Assembly: GCA_002437815.1 (NCBI GenBank)
Contig: DJRP01000003.1
Span: 1 to 30,489, forward strand
DNA length: 30,489 bases
Source of the DNA: Collinsella sp. UBA6357
GTDB lineage: Bacteria; Actinomycetota; Coriobacteriia; Coriobacteriales; Coriobacteriaceae
Direction of reading: 5' to 3'
Positions 7,096-14,992 of the stretch are shown one piece after another. Each line of letters opens with the position of its first letter. The stretch's first letter is position 1. The notes beneath the pieces were generated by a model. It had not been told where the DNA came from and searched no databases. It saw nothing but the letters and a program-made list of their open reading frames with translations. Both the position numbers and the translations under genes were made by a program.

Positions 7096-7923
7096 CTATT
7101 CGCCGATCTTGGGATGGAGCAGCGATGGGGCCGCGCCGAGCAGCATCTTGGTATAGGGATCCTGGGGATGCTGGAAGACCTGTTTGGCCTCGCCCTTCTC
7201 GACGATCTTGCCGCCGTTCATGACCACGATGTCATCAGAGATGTAACGCACGGTCTGAATGTCATGGCTGATAAAGACCATCGCCAAGCCCAACTCCTTC
7301 TTGAGGTCCGTGAGCAGGTTCAGAATCTGCGCGCGGACGGACACGTCGAGGGCCGAGGTCGGCTCGTCGGCGATGATGGCGTCGGGGTTGAGCGACAGGG
7401 CGCGCGCGATAGCGACACGCTGGCGCTGACCACCGGAGAGCTGACCGGGCAGCACCTCGGCCGCCGAGCTCGGCAGGCCGGTGAGCTCCAACAGCTCCTT
7501 GACACGCTTCTCCTGCTCGGCCTCAGAGCCCAGATGGTGCACACGGAGCGGATCGAGCAGCTGCTCGCGCACGACCATGCGCGGGTTGAGTGCCGTCGCC
7601 GGATTCTGGAACACGACCGAGATCACCCGGCCCATATGGCGGCGATCCTCAGCGGTGCGCTTAGTAACGTCCTTGCCCTTGAAGTAGACCTTACCGCTCG
7701 TGGGGGCCTGCAGACCGCACATGACGTTGGCTGTCGTGGACTTGCCGCAGCCAGACTCACCGACAATACCGATCGTCTGCCCGGGCATGAGCTTGATGGT
7801 CACGCCCTGGACGGCATGCACCAGGTTGGGATGCAGGAGCGAACCCGTACGGGTCCTGAAGGTGACGTGCACATCATCGAGGAAGATGATCGGCTCGACA
7901 CCGTTGACTGCCGTCTCGCTCAT
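7096..7923 (-). CDS. Peptide-family ABC transporter ATP-binding protein (OppF/DppF type)
   Basis: This encodes a 275-residue ATPase of the oligopeptide/dipeptide/nickel importer family. Walker A is GESGCGKS at 55-62, the ABC signature LSGGQRQRV starts at 162, and Walker B IIADEPTSALD follows, with the switch His in FISHD. The ATG at 7923 directly abuts the stop of the upstream fusion gene, so translation is probably coupled. It should pair with the ATPase half of that fusion as the second nucleotide-binding domain. The short C-terminus lacks the Cys-rich segment found in many OppD/OppF proteins. The substrate is set by the binding protein encoded at 11059-12681. Confidence 0.95.
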   Translation of the reverse strand: MSETAVNGVEPIIFLDDVHVTFRTRTGSLLHPNLVHAVQGVTIKLMPGQTIGIVGESGCGKSTTANVMCGLQAPTSGKVYFKGKDVTKRTAEDRRHMGRVISVVFQNPATALNPRMVVREQLLDPLRVHHLGSEAEQEKRVKELLELTGLPSSAAEVLPGQLSGGQRQRVAIARALSLNPDAIIADEPTSALDVSVRAQILNLLTDLKKELGLAMVFISHDIQTVRYISDDIVVMNGGKIVEKGEAKQVFQHPQDPYTKMLLGAAPSLLHPKIGE

Positions 7924-9939
7924 CTACTTCACCTCCGCATGAGGGGTCATACCATTTGCCTTGAGCACCTCATCGGGGAGCTCGGAATAGAAATGCTCGG
8001 TACCGGGAACGCGTTTGAAGACCGGGCGTACGTCGAGGCCGACCGTAGGATGGCTCGAACGCGGGGCGAAGCGATCGCCCTTGGGGAAGTCGCGCGGGCT
8101 CGGCACGGCGCCGGGTACCTGATGCAGGCGGCCCGAACCGCTTTCGATGGAGAGCACGGAGCCCAGAAGACCGCGGGTGTACTCATGGATCGGGTTGGTG
8201 AGCAGCTCCTTGGTGGGCGCCTGCTCGATAACCTGGCCGGCGTACATGACCGTGATGTTGTGGGCGACCTCGGCGACGAGAGCCAGGTCGTGCGACACGA
8301 AGATCATGGCAAAGCCGAGCTTGGCCTGAAGGTCGTTCAAAAGCTTGATGACCTGCTTCTGAACGGTCACGTCAAGTGCCGTGGTGGGCTCGTCGCAGAT
8401 GACGAGCTTAGGATCGCGCGTCAGGGCCATGGCGATAAGCACGCGCTGGCGCTGACCACCGGAGAGCTCGTGCGGATAGCTCTCGAGGGTACGCTTGGGA
8501 TCGAGGCCCACGAGCTCGAGAAGTTCCTCGGCGCTACGGGTACCGCCGCGCTTGGTGAGCTGTTTCATCTGGGCCGAGATGAGCATCGAGGGGTTGAGCG
8601 AGGACAGGGCGTCCTGATAGACCATGGCGATATCGGTACCGCGAAGGCCGAACCACTCCTTCTTGCTCATCTTGAGCAGGTCCTTGCCCTCCCAAAGCAC
8701 CTGGCCGGAGAGGTGCTCATCATCATCGGTAAGACCCATGATAGCAAGGGTGGTAATGGACTTGCCGCAGCCGGACTCACCCACCAGACCCATGGTCTGG
8801 CCCGGACGCACGTCGAAGTTGACGTGGTCGACGACGTTGATGTCACCATGATGCTCGAACTGGATGCAGAAGTCGCGGACCGAGAGAATCGGCTTGACGG
8901 ACTCGTCGGGCACATGACGGTCGTTGCGCTTGAGCTCGACATCGCGCAGGGCACCGAGGCGAGCGTTGAGGGACTGAGCCTGCTCCTTATAGGCACGAAC
9001 GGGGTCGGAGACCAGAAGGTCGGCCTCGCGGCGCTTGGAGGAGTCGGTCGGGTCGAGGGCCGCGGAGGGAGCGGCGGCCATGGCATCGGTGATGCCCTCG
9101 GACAGGATGTTGAGCGCCAGGCAGGTGATCATGATGGCCAGGCCCGGGAACAGCGCCTGCCACCAACGCCCGGCCAGAACGCCGCCACGAGCATCGGCAA
9201 GGATGTTGCCCCAGGTAGCCGTGGGCTCCTGGATGCCGGCACCGATGAAGGTCAGCGAGGCCTCGAAGATGATGGCGTCGGCAACGAGCGTGACGGTGAA
9301 GACCATGATCGGGGCGATGCAGTTGCGCAGCACGTGCTTGACAAGGATCCACGGCGCCTTGGCGCCGGAGACGATGACCGCGCGAACGTAATCCTCACCA
9401 TACTCGGACACGATATTGGCGCGCACGATACGAGCGATCTGCGGCGTGTACATAAAGCCGATCGAGAAGATGATCGACGGCACGGAGTTACCGAGGATGG
9501 AAACGAACACAGCGGCCAGGGCGATACCGGGCACGGACATGATGATGTCCAGGATACGCATGATGACCTCGGAGACGGCCTTGCGCGAAACCGCGGCGAC
9601 CGCGCCGATGATCGAGCCGAACACAAGCGCGAATGCGGTGGCGCCGAAGCCGATAATCAGAGAATAGCGACCACCATAGAGCATACGGGACAGAATGTCG
9701 CGGCCCTTGTCGTCGGTACCGAAGATGAACCCGTTGCCGGGGGCCTGGCGTGCGTTGAAGATGTCAACCGGGCTATAGGGCGCGATAACAGGAGCCAACA
9801 CCGCGGTAAGCGCGACGAGCACAAGCACGACGGCGGCGATCTTGGAGGAGGTGGACATCTTGGACCATCCCCCGAGCTTCAAACCTTTGGAGGCAGCTTT
9901 CTCAAGCTTCTCCGTTTGTTTCTCTCGAATCTTTACCAT
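7924..9939 (-). CDS. Fused ABC permease-ATPase (DppC + DppD type)
   Basis: The 671-residue protein joins two importer subunits. Residues 1-290 are a DppC/OppC permease: a basic cytoplasmic start, TM segments from about 33, FGTDDKGRDILSR at 73-85, and the EAA coupling loop around 191-211. After a charged linker (about 290-345), residues 346-671 are a DppD/OppD ATPase with Walker A GESGCGKS (387-394), signature LSGGQ (492-496) and Walker B LVICDEP (512-518). The C-terminal region that normally carries a GCRFxPRCP-like cysteine motif reads GDRFAPRSSHP (621-631), so the cysteines are gone. The frame is continuous. It starts 3 nt after the permease stop, with only a weak ribosome site, suggesting coupling. 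Confidence 0.94.
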   Translation of the reverse strand: MVKIREKQTEKLEKAASKGLKLGGWSKMSTSSKIAAVVLVLVALTAVLAPVIAPYSPVDIFNARQAPGNGFIFGTDDKGRDILSRMLYGGRYSLIIGFGATAFALVFGSIIGAVAAVSRKAVSEVIMRILDIIMSVPGIALAAVFVSILGNSVPSIIFSIGFMYTPQIARIVRANIVSEYGEDYVRAVIVSGAKAPWILVKHVLRNCIAPIMVFTVTLVADAIIFEASLTFIGAGIQEPTATWGNILADARGGVLAGRWWQALFPGLAIMITCLALNILSEGITDAMAAAPSAALDPTDSSKRREADLLVSDPVRAYKEQAQSLNARLGALRDVELKRNDRHVPDESVKPILSVRDFCIQFEHHGDINVVDHVNFDVRPGQTMGLVGESGCGKSITTLAIMGLTDDDEHLSGQVLWEGKDLLKMSKKEWFGLRGTDIAMVYQDALSSLNPSMLISAQMKQLTKRGGTRSAEELLELVGLDPKRTLESYPHELSGGQRQRVLIAMALTRDPKLVICDEPTTALDVTVQKQVIKLLNDLQAKLGFAMIFVSHDLALVAEVAHNITVMYAGQVIEQAPTKELLTNPIHEYTRGLLGSVLSIESGSGRLHQVPGAVPSPRDFPKGDRFAPRSSHPTVGLDVRPVFKRVPGTEHFYSELPDEVLKANGMTPHAEVK

Positions 9940-9942
9940 GAC

Positions 9943-10899
9943 CTACACCGTCCTGATGCGCGGGTTGATGAGCAGATAGAGCATGTCAACCACGATGTTG
10001 ATGATGATGAAGGCGAGTGCGACAACGATAACAACACCCTGAACCAGGTTGGCCTCATTGCCCTGGACGCCCTGAAGGATCGCGGTGCCCATGCCGGGAA
10101 GGTTGAAGATGACCTCGATGACAACGGCGCCGCCCATGAGGTAGCCGATCTTGAGACCGAGCGTGGTGACCGGGGTGATAAGGGCGTTGCGCAGAACGTT
10201 GATACCGACGACGACCTTCTCGGGCACACCGGCACCGCGGGCCATGCGGACGTAGTCCTTATCGAGTTCCTCGACCATGGCGGTACGGACGATACGGGTC
10301 ATCTGGCCGGTAAGCGGGAACGCCAAGGCGATGGCCGGCATGATCATACGACCGAGATAACCTGCCGGATTCACGAAGAAGTTCGGAAGCGCGCCGGAGG
10401 CGGGCAGGACCTTAAGGTAGGACGAGAAAAGGAGGATCAGCAGAACGGCAAGCCAGAAAGACGGCGTCGCCAGACCCGCGATCGAGAAGACGCGGATCAG
10501 CTGGTCGGGCCATTTATCGCGATAAAGGGCCGCGATCACACCGAGTAGGAACGATACGACCGCTCCGATAGCCAAGCCGATAAAGGTAAGCTGCATCGTG
10601 ACGGGCAGGGCCGTGGAGATGCGCTTGGCAACGGAGTTGCGGGCAGCGCCATAGGTGCCCATATCGCCATGGATAAGATCGCCCATATAGCGAACGTAGC
10701 GTACGGGCCAGGGGTCATCCAGACCGTACTTCTGATGGTATTCGGCGACCGCCTCGGGCGAGGCGCCGTCACCGAGCGCCGTGTAGGCAGGGTCGGTCTT
10801 GGAGAATGACATGAGGAAGAACACCAGAATGGTGACTCCGAATGCCATGATCGGCAGCGCGATAAGGCGCCTTCCGATCAAACGAAGAAGATTACTCAC
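9943..10899 (-). CDS. Peptide-family ABC transporter permease (DppB/OppB type)
   Basis: This is an integral membrane importer subunit of 318 residues, usual for DppB. The start is the GTG at 10899, with AAAGGGGAG about 5 nt upstream; the in-frame extension to 10959 lacks such a site and runs into the intercistronic hairpin region. The family opening LLRLIGRRLIALPIMAFGVTILVFFL is the first TM segment. The periplasmic region includes DPAYTALGDGASPEAVAEYHQ, and the EAA loop lies near ARGAGVPEKVVVGINVLRNALI. It pairs with the permease half of the downstream fusion. It comes second in the transporter operon. Confidence 0.94.
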   Translation of the reverse strand: MSNLLRLIGRRLIALPIMAFGVTILVFFLMSFSKTDPAYTALGDGASPEAVAEYHQKYGLDDPWPVRYVRYMGDLIHGDMGTYGAARNSVAKRISTALPVTMQLTFIGLAIGAVVSFLLGVIAALYRDKWPDQLIRVFSIAGLATPSFWLAVLLILLFSSYLKVLPASGALPNFFVNPAGYLGRMIMPAIALAFPLTGQMTRIVRTAMVEELDKDYVRMARGAGVPEKVVVGINVLRNALITPVTTLGLKIGYLMGGAVVIEVIFNLPGMGTAILQGVQGNEANLVQGVVIVVALAFIIINIVVDMLYLLINPRIRTV

Positions 10900-10962
10900 G
10901 TTCTCTCCCCTTTCTCTTGGACTATAAAGGCCAACTGGTATACGAGTACGGATACTCATTAC

Positions 10963-10996
10963 AAGGCCCGAGCGACGTTACCGTCACCCGGGCCTT
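10963..10996 (-). other. Intercistronic stem-loop after the binding-protein gene
   Basis: AAGGCCCG (10963-10970) and CGGGCCTT (10989-10996) form a perfect 8-bp stem, and GACG/CGTC (10974-10977/10982-10985) pair inside it. Only two U residues follow, so full termination is unlikely. Such stems after a substrate-binding-protein gene commonly protect its message and lower expression of the membrane genes that follow. Confidence 0.6.
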
Positions 10997-11058
10997 AATA
11001 GCTATGTTAGGACACGGCTGTCTCGAGCTTGTGTCCCCATCGGCTCAAAAAGCGAACT

Positions 11059-12681
11059 TTAGGCCTTGACGGTCGCGACGCCCTTGAAGGACATGCTCGT
11101 CGTGCCGATGCCCTTGAAGCCGTCGAGCGCCTCGCCGTTGGGAGCGGTGCTCGGATCGTTCCAGAAAGCGGAGACGGTCTTGACGTGGACGACCGGGTAA
11201 AGAACAACGTTCTCGGCGATGATGTCGAAGCACTCGTTCCACTTCTCCTGCTGCTTGTCACCCTCGGCGGCAAGAGCCTCGTCCATAAGCTTGTGCAGCT
11301 TGGTCCACTCCTCGGAATCCTTCCAGGGGCAGCGGGTCTGCATCCAGACATTGTCACCGAACCACCAGTTGAGCAGCAGGTCGGGGTCGGCGCCGAAGCA
11401 AGACGGATCGCCCGGAGCCAGCAGCAGGTCATAGGCCTCGCCACCGTCGATGGCCGCATAGGTGGCAGCAGAGGTGTCGGTCTGGATGGTGACCTCGAAG
11501 CCGAGGGCGTCAAGGTCGTTCTTGACCTGAGTGGCCATAGCCTTGACCTGCTCGTTATCGGTGGTGCGCAGGGTGATGGCGCCGGGGGTGATACCGGCCT
11601 CCTCGATGAGCTTCTTGGCCTTCTTGGTGTCGGTCTTGTAGACGGTCTTGGCCTCATGGTAGTTGGTGAAGCTCTTGGGCAGGTAGGACTTAGCGGCAGA
11701 AGCGAGCCCGGCGAATGCGTTGTTGATCATCTTGTCGGTGTCGAGGGCATACATGACGGCCTGACGGACCTTGACGTTGTTCCACGGCTCCTTGGCCACG
11801 TTGAACATGATGAAGCGGGTACCGAAGCCCTGGACGTTATCGATCTTGCAGCCAGCGCTCTCGAGCTGATCGACGGCGTCGGCAGTGACCATCTCCATGA
11901 CGAGCGTGGAGCCCTCCTGCTGGGCGGTAACACGAGCGGTGGCATCGGTAAGGATGTTGTACTGGAGCTTCTTGTCCTCGGCGGCGTAGTCACCGTTGTA
12001 CTCGGGGTTGGGAACAAGGTCGATCTCGGTATCGGAGATGGAGTCATACATCCAGGGACCGGAGCCGATGGGCTGCTTGGCGCGATCCTCCTCGGACTGA
12101 GAGGCCGGGGTGACGCGGATGATGGCGAGACGATCCTTGAGCAGCGAGAAGTTGGCGACCTTGGTCTTAACGGTCACCGTGGAGGAATCCTTGGCCTCGA
12201 TGGACTCGAAGGGCTGGAAGAACGGCGCATAGGTCGCAGAAGCCGCACAAGCCTGGTAAGAGGCGACAACATCGTCAGCGGTGACTTCAGTACCGTCGGA
12301 GAACTTAGCGCCCTTGCGAATGGAGACCTCGAACGTCGTATCGTCAATCGACTTGGGATCATCGGTGGCAAGCTCGTTGAACGTGCTGTAGTCATGGTAG
12401 TCGATGCCATACAGGCCCTCGACGACATGCCAGTTAGCGCCCAGACCCACGGCGGAACCGGTGGATGCGGGGTCAAAGCTGGAAGGAGCGTAGGCGGAAC
12501 CGGCCGTGATCACGCCGCCACCGCGGTTGGCGGAATCGGAGCTGGAGCTGGAACCGGCAGAGGAACCGGAATCGGAACCGCTACCGCCGCAGCCGGTGAG
12601 ACCGAGACCAGCGACAGCCGCAACGCTGCCGGTGAGGCCGAGGAAGGAACGCCTTGACATACCCTTGTTGATGATGGCCAT
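11059..12681 (-). CDS. ABC substrate-binding lipoprotein, family 5, Tat-exported
   Basis: A 540-residue extracytoplasmic solute-binding protein of family 5 (peptide/nickel type, cluster C). The N-terminus has a twin-arginine motif RRSFLGL at 10-16, a short hydrophobic stretch, and the lipobox LTGC with the lipidated Cys at 31, followed by a Ser/Gly-rich tether to about residue 53. The mature part shows family marks such as SFDPASTGS, VSIRKGAKFSDGTEVTADDV and VRQAVMYALDTDKM. Tat use implies folding, or cofactor loading, before export. AGGAG lies 7 nt before the ATG. Location upstream of nan genes suggests a sialic acid or sialo-oligosaccharide ligand; family 5 also covers peptides, so the ligand is inference. 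Confidence 0.93.
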   Translation of the reverse strand: MAIINKGMSRRSFLGLTGSVAAVAGLGLTGCGGSGSDSGSSAGSSSSSDSANRGGGVITAGSAYAPSSFDPASTGSAVGLGANWHVVEGLYGIDYHDYSTFNELATDDPKSIDDTTFEVSIRKGAKFSDGTEVTADDVVASYQACAASATYAPFFQPFESIEAKDSSTVTVKTKVANFSLLKDRLAIIRVTPASQSEEDRAKQPIGSGPWMYDSISDTEIDLVPNPEYNGDYAAEDKKLQYNILTDATARVTAQQEGSTLVMEMVTADAVDQLESAGCKIDNVQGFGTRFIMFNVAKEPWNNVKVRQAVMYALDTDKMINNAFAGLASAAKSYLPKSFTNYHEAKTVYKTDTKKAKKLIEEAGITPGAITLRTTDNEQVKAMATQVKNDLDALGFEVTIQTDTSAATYAAIDGGEAYDLLLAPGDPSCFGADPDLLLNWWFGDNVWMQTRCPWKDSEEWTKLHKLMDEALAAEGDKQQEKWNECFDIIAENVVLYPVVHVKTVSAFWNDPSTAPNGEALDGFKGIGTTSMSFKGVATVKA

Positions 12682-12836
12682 GTCTTTCTCCTATCACATA
12701 GAGAATTACACACGGACGCTATGCGCTGCCCGTGCAACTTGCGGACGACTTATACCTTACCTAGCAACGGTGCTTCCCGGCCACGCGCGGTCGGCGACCG
12801 GACGTTCAATCCGCATGCGCGGTAAAACCAACCGTT

Positions 12837-12866
12837 CACGGATTTTGTTGACAAACAAAATCCGTG
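12837..12866. repeat. Perfect 12-bp inverted repeat in the operon leader
   Basis: CACGGATTTTGT (12837-12848) and ACAAAATCCGTG (12855-12866) are exact inverted copies around a 6-nt loop. Neither side has a U-run, which argues against an intrinsic terminator. In RNA it would form a stable leader hairpin; in DNA it is a plausible operator for a dimeric repressor downstream of the promoter. Confidence 0.6.
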
Positions 12867-12913
12867 GTGTTATCCAGCAAACCAGTGAGATACCAGTGCG
12901 TCTGTCTCCGTAC

Positions 12914-12943
12914 CTTATCAGCACTTTTCCCATAGATGGTCAA
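12914..12943 (-). promoter_or_regulatory. Candidate promoter for the transporter/nan operon
   Basis: On the minus strand TTGACC (12938-12943, 5 of 6 to consensus) and GATAAG (12914-12919) lie 18 bp apart, with a TG just upstream of the -10. The palindrome TCAAACGTTTTA (12940-12951) overlaps the -35 box, where a repressor would block polymerase. No experimental start is known. Confidence 0.45.
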
Positions 12944-13020
12944 ACGTTTTATTTCAAAAAAGGCCAGTAACAAACGGGCAATCAGGCAGAAATAATCGAG
13001 AAACGCCCCGTCAATATATA

Positions 13021-14985
13021 CTAGTTTGCCAACGTCTGGGATTGCCCATCCTCTAGCGTCTGAACAGCCGTCTCGGTGCGTTCCGCTTCCCAAACACGCA
13101 GCGTCTCGAAAACTGCATGGGCGACATCGGCGGGAACCCCCTTGATCGACGCGATCTCGTCCTCACGGGCGGCGCGGAGGCGTTTCATGGAGCCAAAATG
13201 ACGCATGATTGCGCGTTTGCGAACCGAACCGATACCCGGTACATCATCGAGAACGGATACCGTCATGGCTTTATCGCGCAGCTCACGATGGAATGTGATG
13301 GCGAAACGGTGGGACTCGTCACGCACCTGCTTTATCAGGTACAAAGAGGCCGATCCCGTCGGAAGGACCACAGGGGTCTCATCCCAAGGGACAAAGACTT
13401 CCTCGTCAGCCTTGGCCAAACCGCAAACCGGTATATCGAGCCCTAGGGCATTCAGCTGATTGATGGCGGCCGTCAGCTGCGGCTTGCCGCCGTCGACCAC
13501 CAGCAAATCCGGCCGCGAGCCAAAACGTTCGTCAGCCATGCGTTCAGGAGCATAGCGGCGACCTAGAACCTCAGACATCGAGACAAAGTCGTTCGCCTCA
13601 TCGAGCTCGGCCTGGATCTTAAAACGACGGTATTGGCTTTTATCGGCGTGTCCGTTCGTGAAGACAACCATCGATGCGACCGTAAACTTGCCGTGTAGAG
13701 TGGAAATATCGAAACACTCGATGCGCAGGGGAGGCGCCGGCAAGGCCAGTGCGCTCTCGAGCTGCAGCAATGCCTGATTAGTCCGATCGTCGGCATAGCC
13801 GGTGCGCATCATGTAGCGCATCAGCGCGTGGCGGGCATTGCGCGATGCCGTCTCGAGCAGATGATGTTTCTCCCCACGTTGAGGATGGTGCAAACGGCAG
13901 ACGCGCTCACGTTTACCGGTCAGCCACTCCCCGAGCGCCTCGGCATCCTCCAGCGTTATCGACAAATCGACCTCGGAGGGGATATCGGCCGTCTCGTCGT
14001 AATACCGCTTGAGAAAACCCGCCTGAAGCTCCTCCTCGTCCACATCGAGGCCTTTATCCAAAATGAATTCACAGGTGCGCACGGTCCTGCCCTCGCGCAC
14101 CACGAAGACGCAGGCAGCAGATATCGTCTCCTCGCGATAGAAACCGATGACATCGATATCCACGCTTGAGGGAAAAACGACCTGCTGTCGATCATCGAGC
14201 CCCTGAATCACCTCGAGACGCCGCTTGACGCGCGCAGCACGTTCAAAATCAAGGTCGGACGCGGCGGCAGCCATCTCCTCCTTAAGCTCATCAACCACAT
14301 CCTTACGATGACCCGCGAGGAAGCGCTCGACTCGCTTGACGTTTTTGGCGTAATCGGCAGGTGTAATGGCACCCACACATGCACCGGGGCCGCGCCCCAC
14401 ATGATAGTCAAAACAAGGCCGCCCGTTCTGGGCGCACAGCATGTTGACAATGTCCTCATCGCCCCTGTGGGCCTCGACCACGCGGCGGCAGCGGCGCCAT
14501 TCGGCACACGATGCCGAGCAGATGGGAATAACCTTGCGAAGCGTATCGATCGTCTCGCGCGCTGCACGGCTGTCGGTATAGGGGCCAAAGTAGCGCGTTC
14601 CCGGACGATGGCGCTCGCGCGTGTACTTGATGGCAGGATACAGATCGCTTTTGGTGATCGCGATAAACGGATAGCTTTTATCGTCTTTGAGATCGACGTT
14701 GAAATATGGATGATACTGGCCTATCAAGTTGCGTTCGAGCACAAGTGCTTCGTGCTCGGTATCAACAACGATGTAGTCAAAGCTCGCGACAAGCTGCATC
14801 ATGAGCGGGATCTTCTGCCGCTCGTCCTGAAGCGTCACGTATTGACGCATGCGGGAGCGCAGGTTCTTGGCTTTTCCCACATAGATGACCTCGCCCTTTG
14901 CGTCTTTCCAAAGGTAACAACCGGGTTGCGTGGGAACCCGCGAGACCTGTTCGGCCAGCGTAGGGATATTGTCGTGGACCGTCAT
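13021..14985 (-). CDS. uvrC: Excinuclease ABC subunit C
   Basis: UvrC makes the dual incisions of nucleotide excision repair after UvrA/UvrB loading. The 654-residue frame starts at the ATG at 14985, 7 nt after the murJ stop; an in-frame extension upstream overlaps murJ and is unlikely. The GIY-YIG nuclease occupies the N-terminus (PGCYLWKDAKGEVIYVGKA, 21-39). A UVR motif follows (DFERAARVKRRLEVIQGL), then the RNase-H-like nuclease (FDISTLHGKFTVASMVVF), and a C-terminal helix-hairpin-helix pair around VPGIGSVRKRAIMRHFG. The cysteine region after the first domain reads RPCFDYHVGRGPGAC, so one Cys found in the Escherichia coli protein is Gly here. Identity is secure. Confidence 0.96.
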   Translation of the reverse strand: MTVHDNIPTLAEQVSRVPTQPGCYLWKDAKGEVIYVGKAKNLRSRMRQYVTLQDERQKIPLMMQLVASFDYIVVDTEHEALVLERNLIGQYHPYFNVDLKDDKSYPFIAITKSDLYPAIKYTRERHRPGTRYFGPYTDSRAARETIDTLRKVIPICSASCAEWRRCRRVVEAHRGDEDIVNMLCAQNGRPCFDYHVGRGPGACVGAITPADYAKNVKRVERFLAGHRKDVVDELKEEMAAAASDLDFERAARVKRRLEVIQGLDDRQQVVFPSSVDIDVIGFYREETISAACVFVVREGRTVRTCEFILDKGLDVDEEELQAGFLKRYYDETADIPSEVDLSITLEDAEALGEWLTGKRERVCRLHHPQRGEKHHLLETASRNARHALMRYMMRTGYADDRTNQALLQLESALALPAPPLRIECFDISTLHGKFTVASMVVFTNGHADKSQYRRFKIQAELDEANDFVSMSEVLGRRYAPERMADERFGSRPDLLVVDGGKPQLTAAINQLNALGLDIPVCGLAKADEEVFVPWDETPVVLPTGSASLYLIKQVRDESHRFAITFHRELRDKAMTVSVLDDVPGIGSVRKRAIMRHFGSMKRLRAAREDEIASIKGVPADVAHAVFETLRVWEAERTETAVQTLEDGQSQTLAN

Positions 14986-14992
14986 CGAAACC

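Larger units (their letters stand above)
12682..13020 (-). promoter_or_regulatory. Leader and promoter region of the transporter/nan operon
   Basis: This 339-bp gene-free stretch separates uvrC from the binding-protein gene. Read on the minus strand it holds a promoter candidate (12914-12943), the AAACGTTT core (12942-12949) over its -35 box, and a perfect 12-bp inverted repeat (12837-12866) about 45 nt past the predicted start. The untranslated leader would be about 225 nt. I see no convincing protein-coding frame and no clear U-tailed terminator for uvrC. Its composition is more AT-rich next to uvrC than next to the binding-protein gene. Confidence 0.5.

Noticed and set aside
7114..10548. 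A 1144-codon plus-strand open frame opposite the transporter genes
   Set aside because: It is the antisense shadow of three high-GC transporter genes with clear families; its translation is Asp/Gly/His-rich with no domain, and it has no ribosome site.
11029..12657. A 542-codon plus-strand open frame opposite the binding-protein gene
   Set aside because: Repetitive Gly/Val/Leu/Asp translation typical of antisense high-GC frames; the minus strand encodes a clear family-5 lipoprotein.
12836..13093. An 85-codon minus-strand open frame across the uvrC end and the operon leader
   Set aside because: It starts inside uvrC in another frame, lacks a ribosome site and covers the promoter and palindrome.
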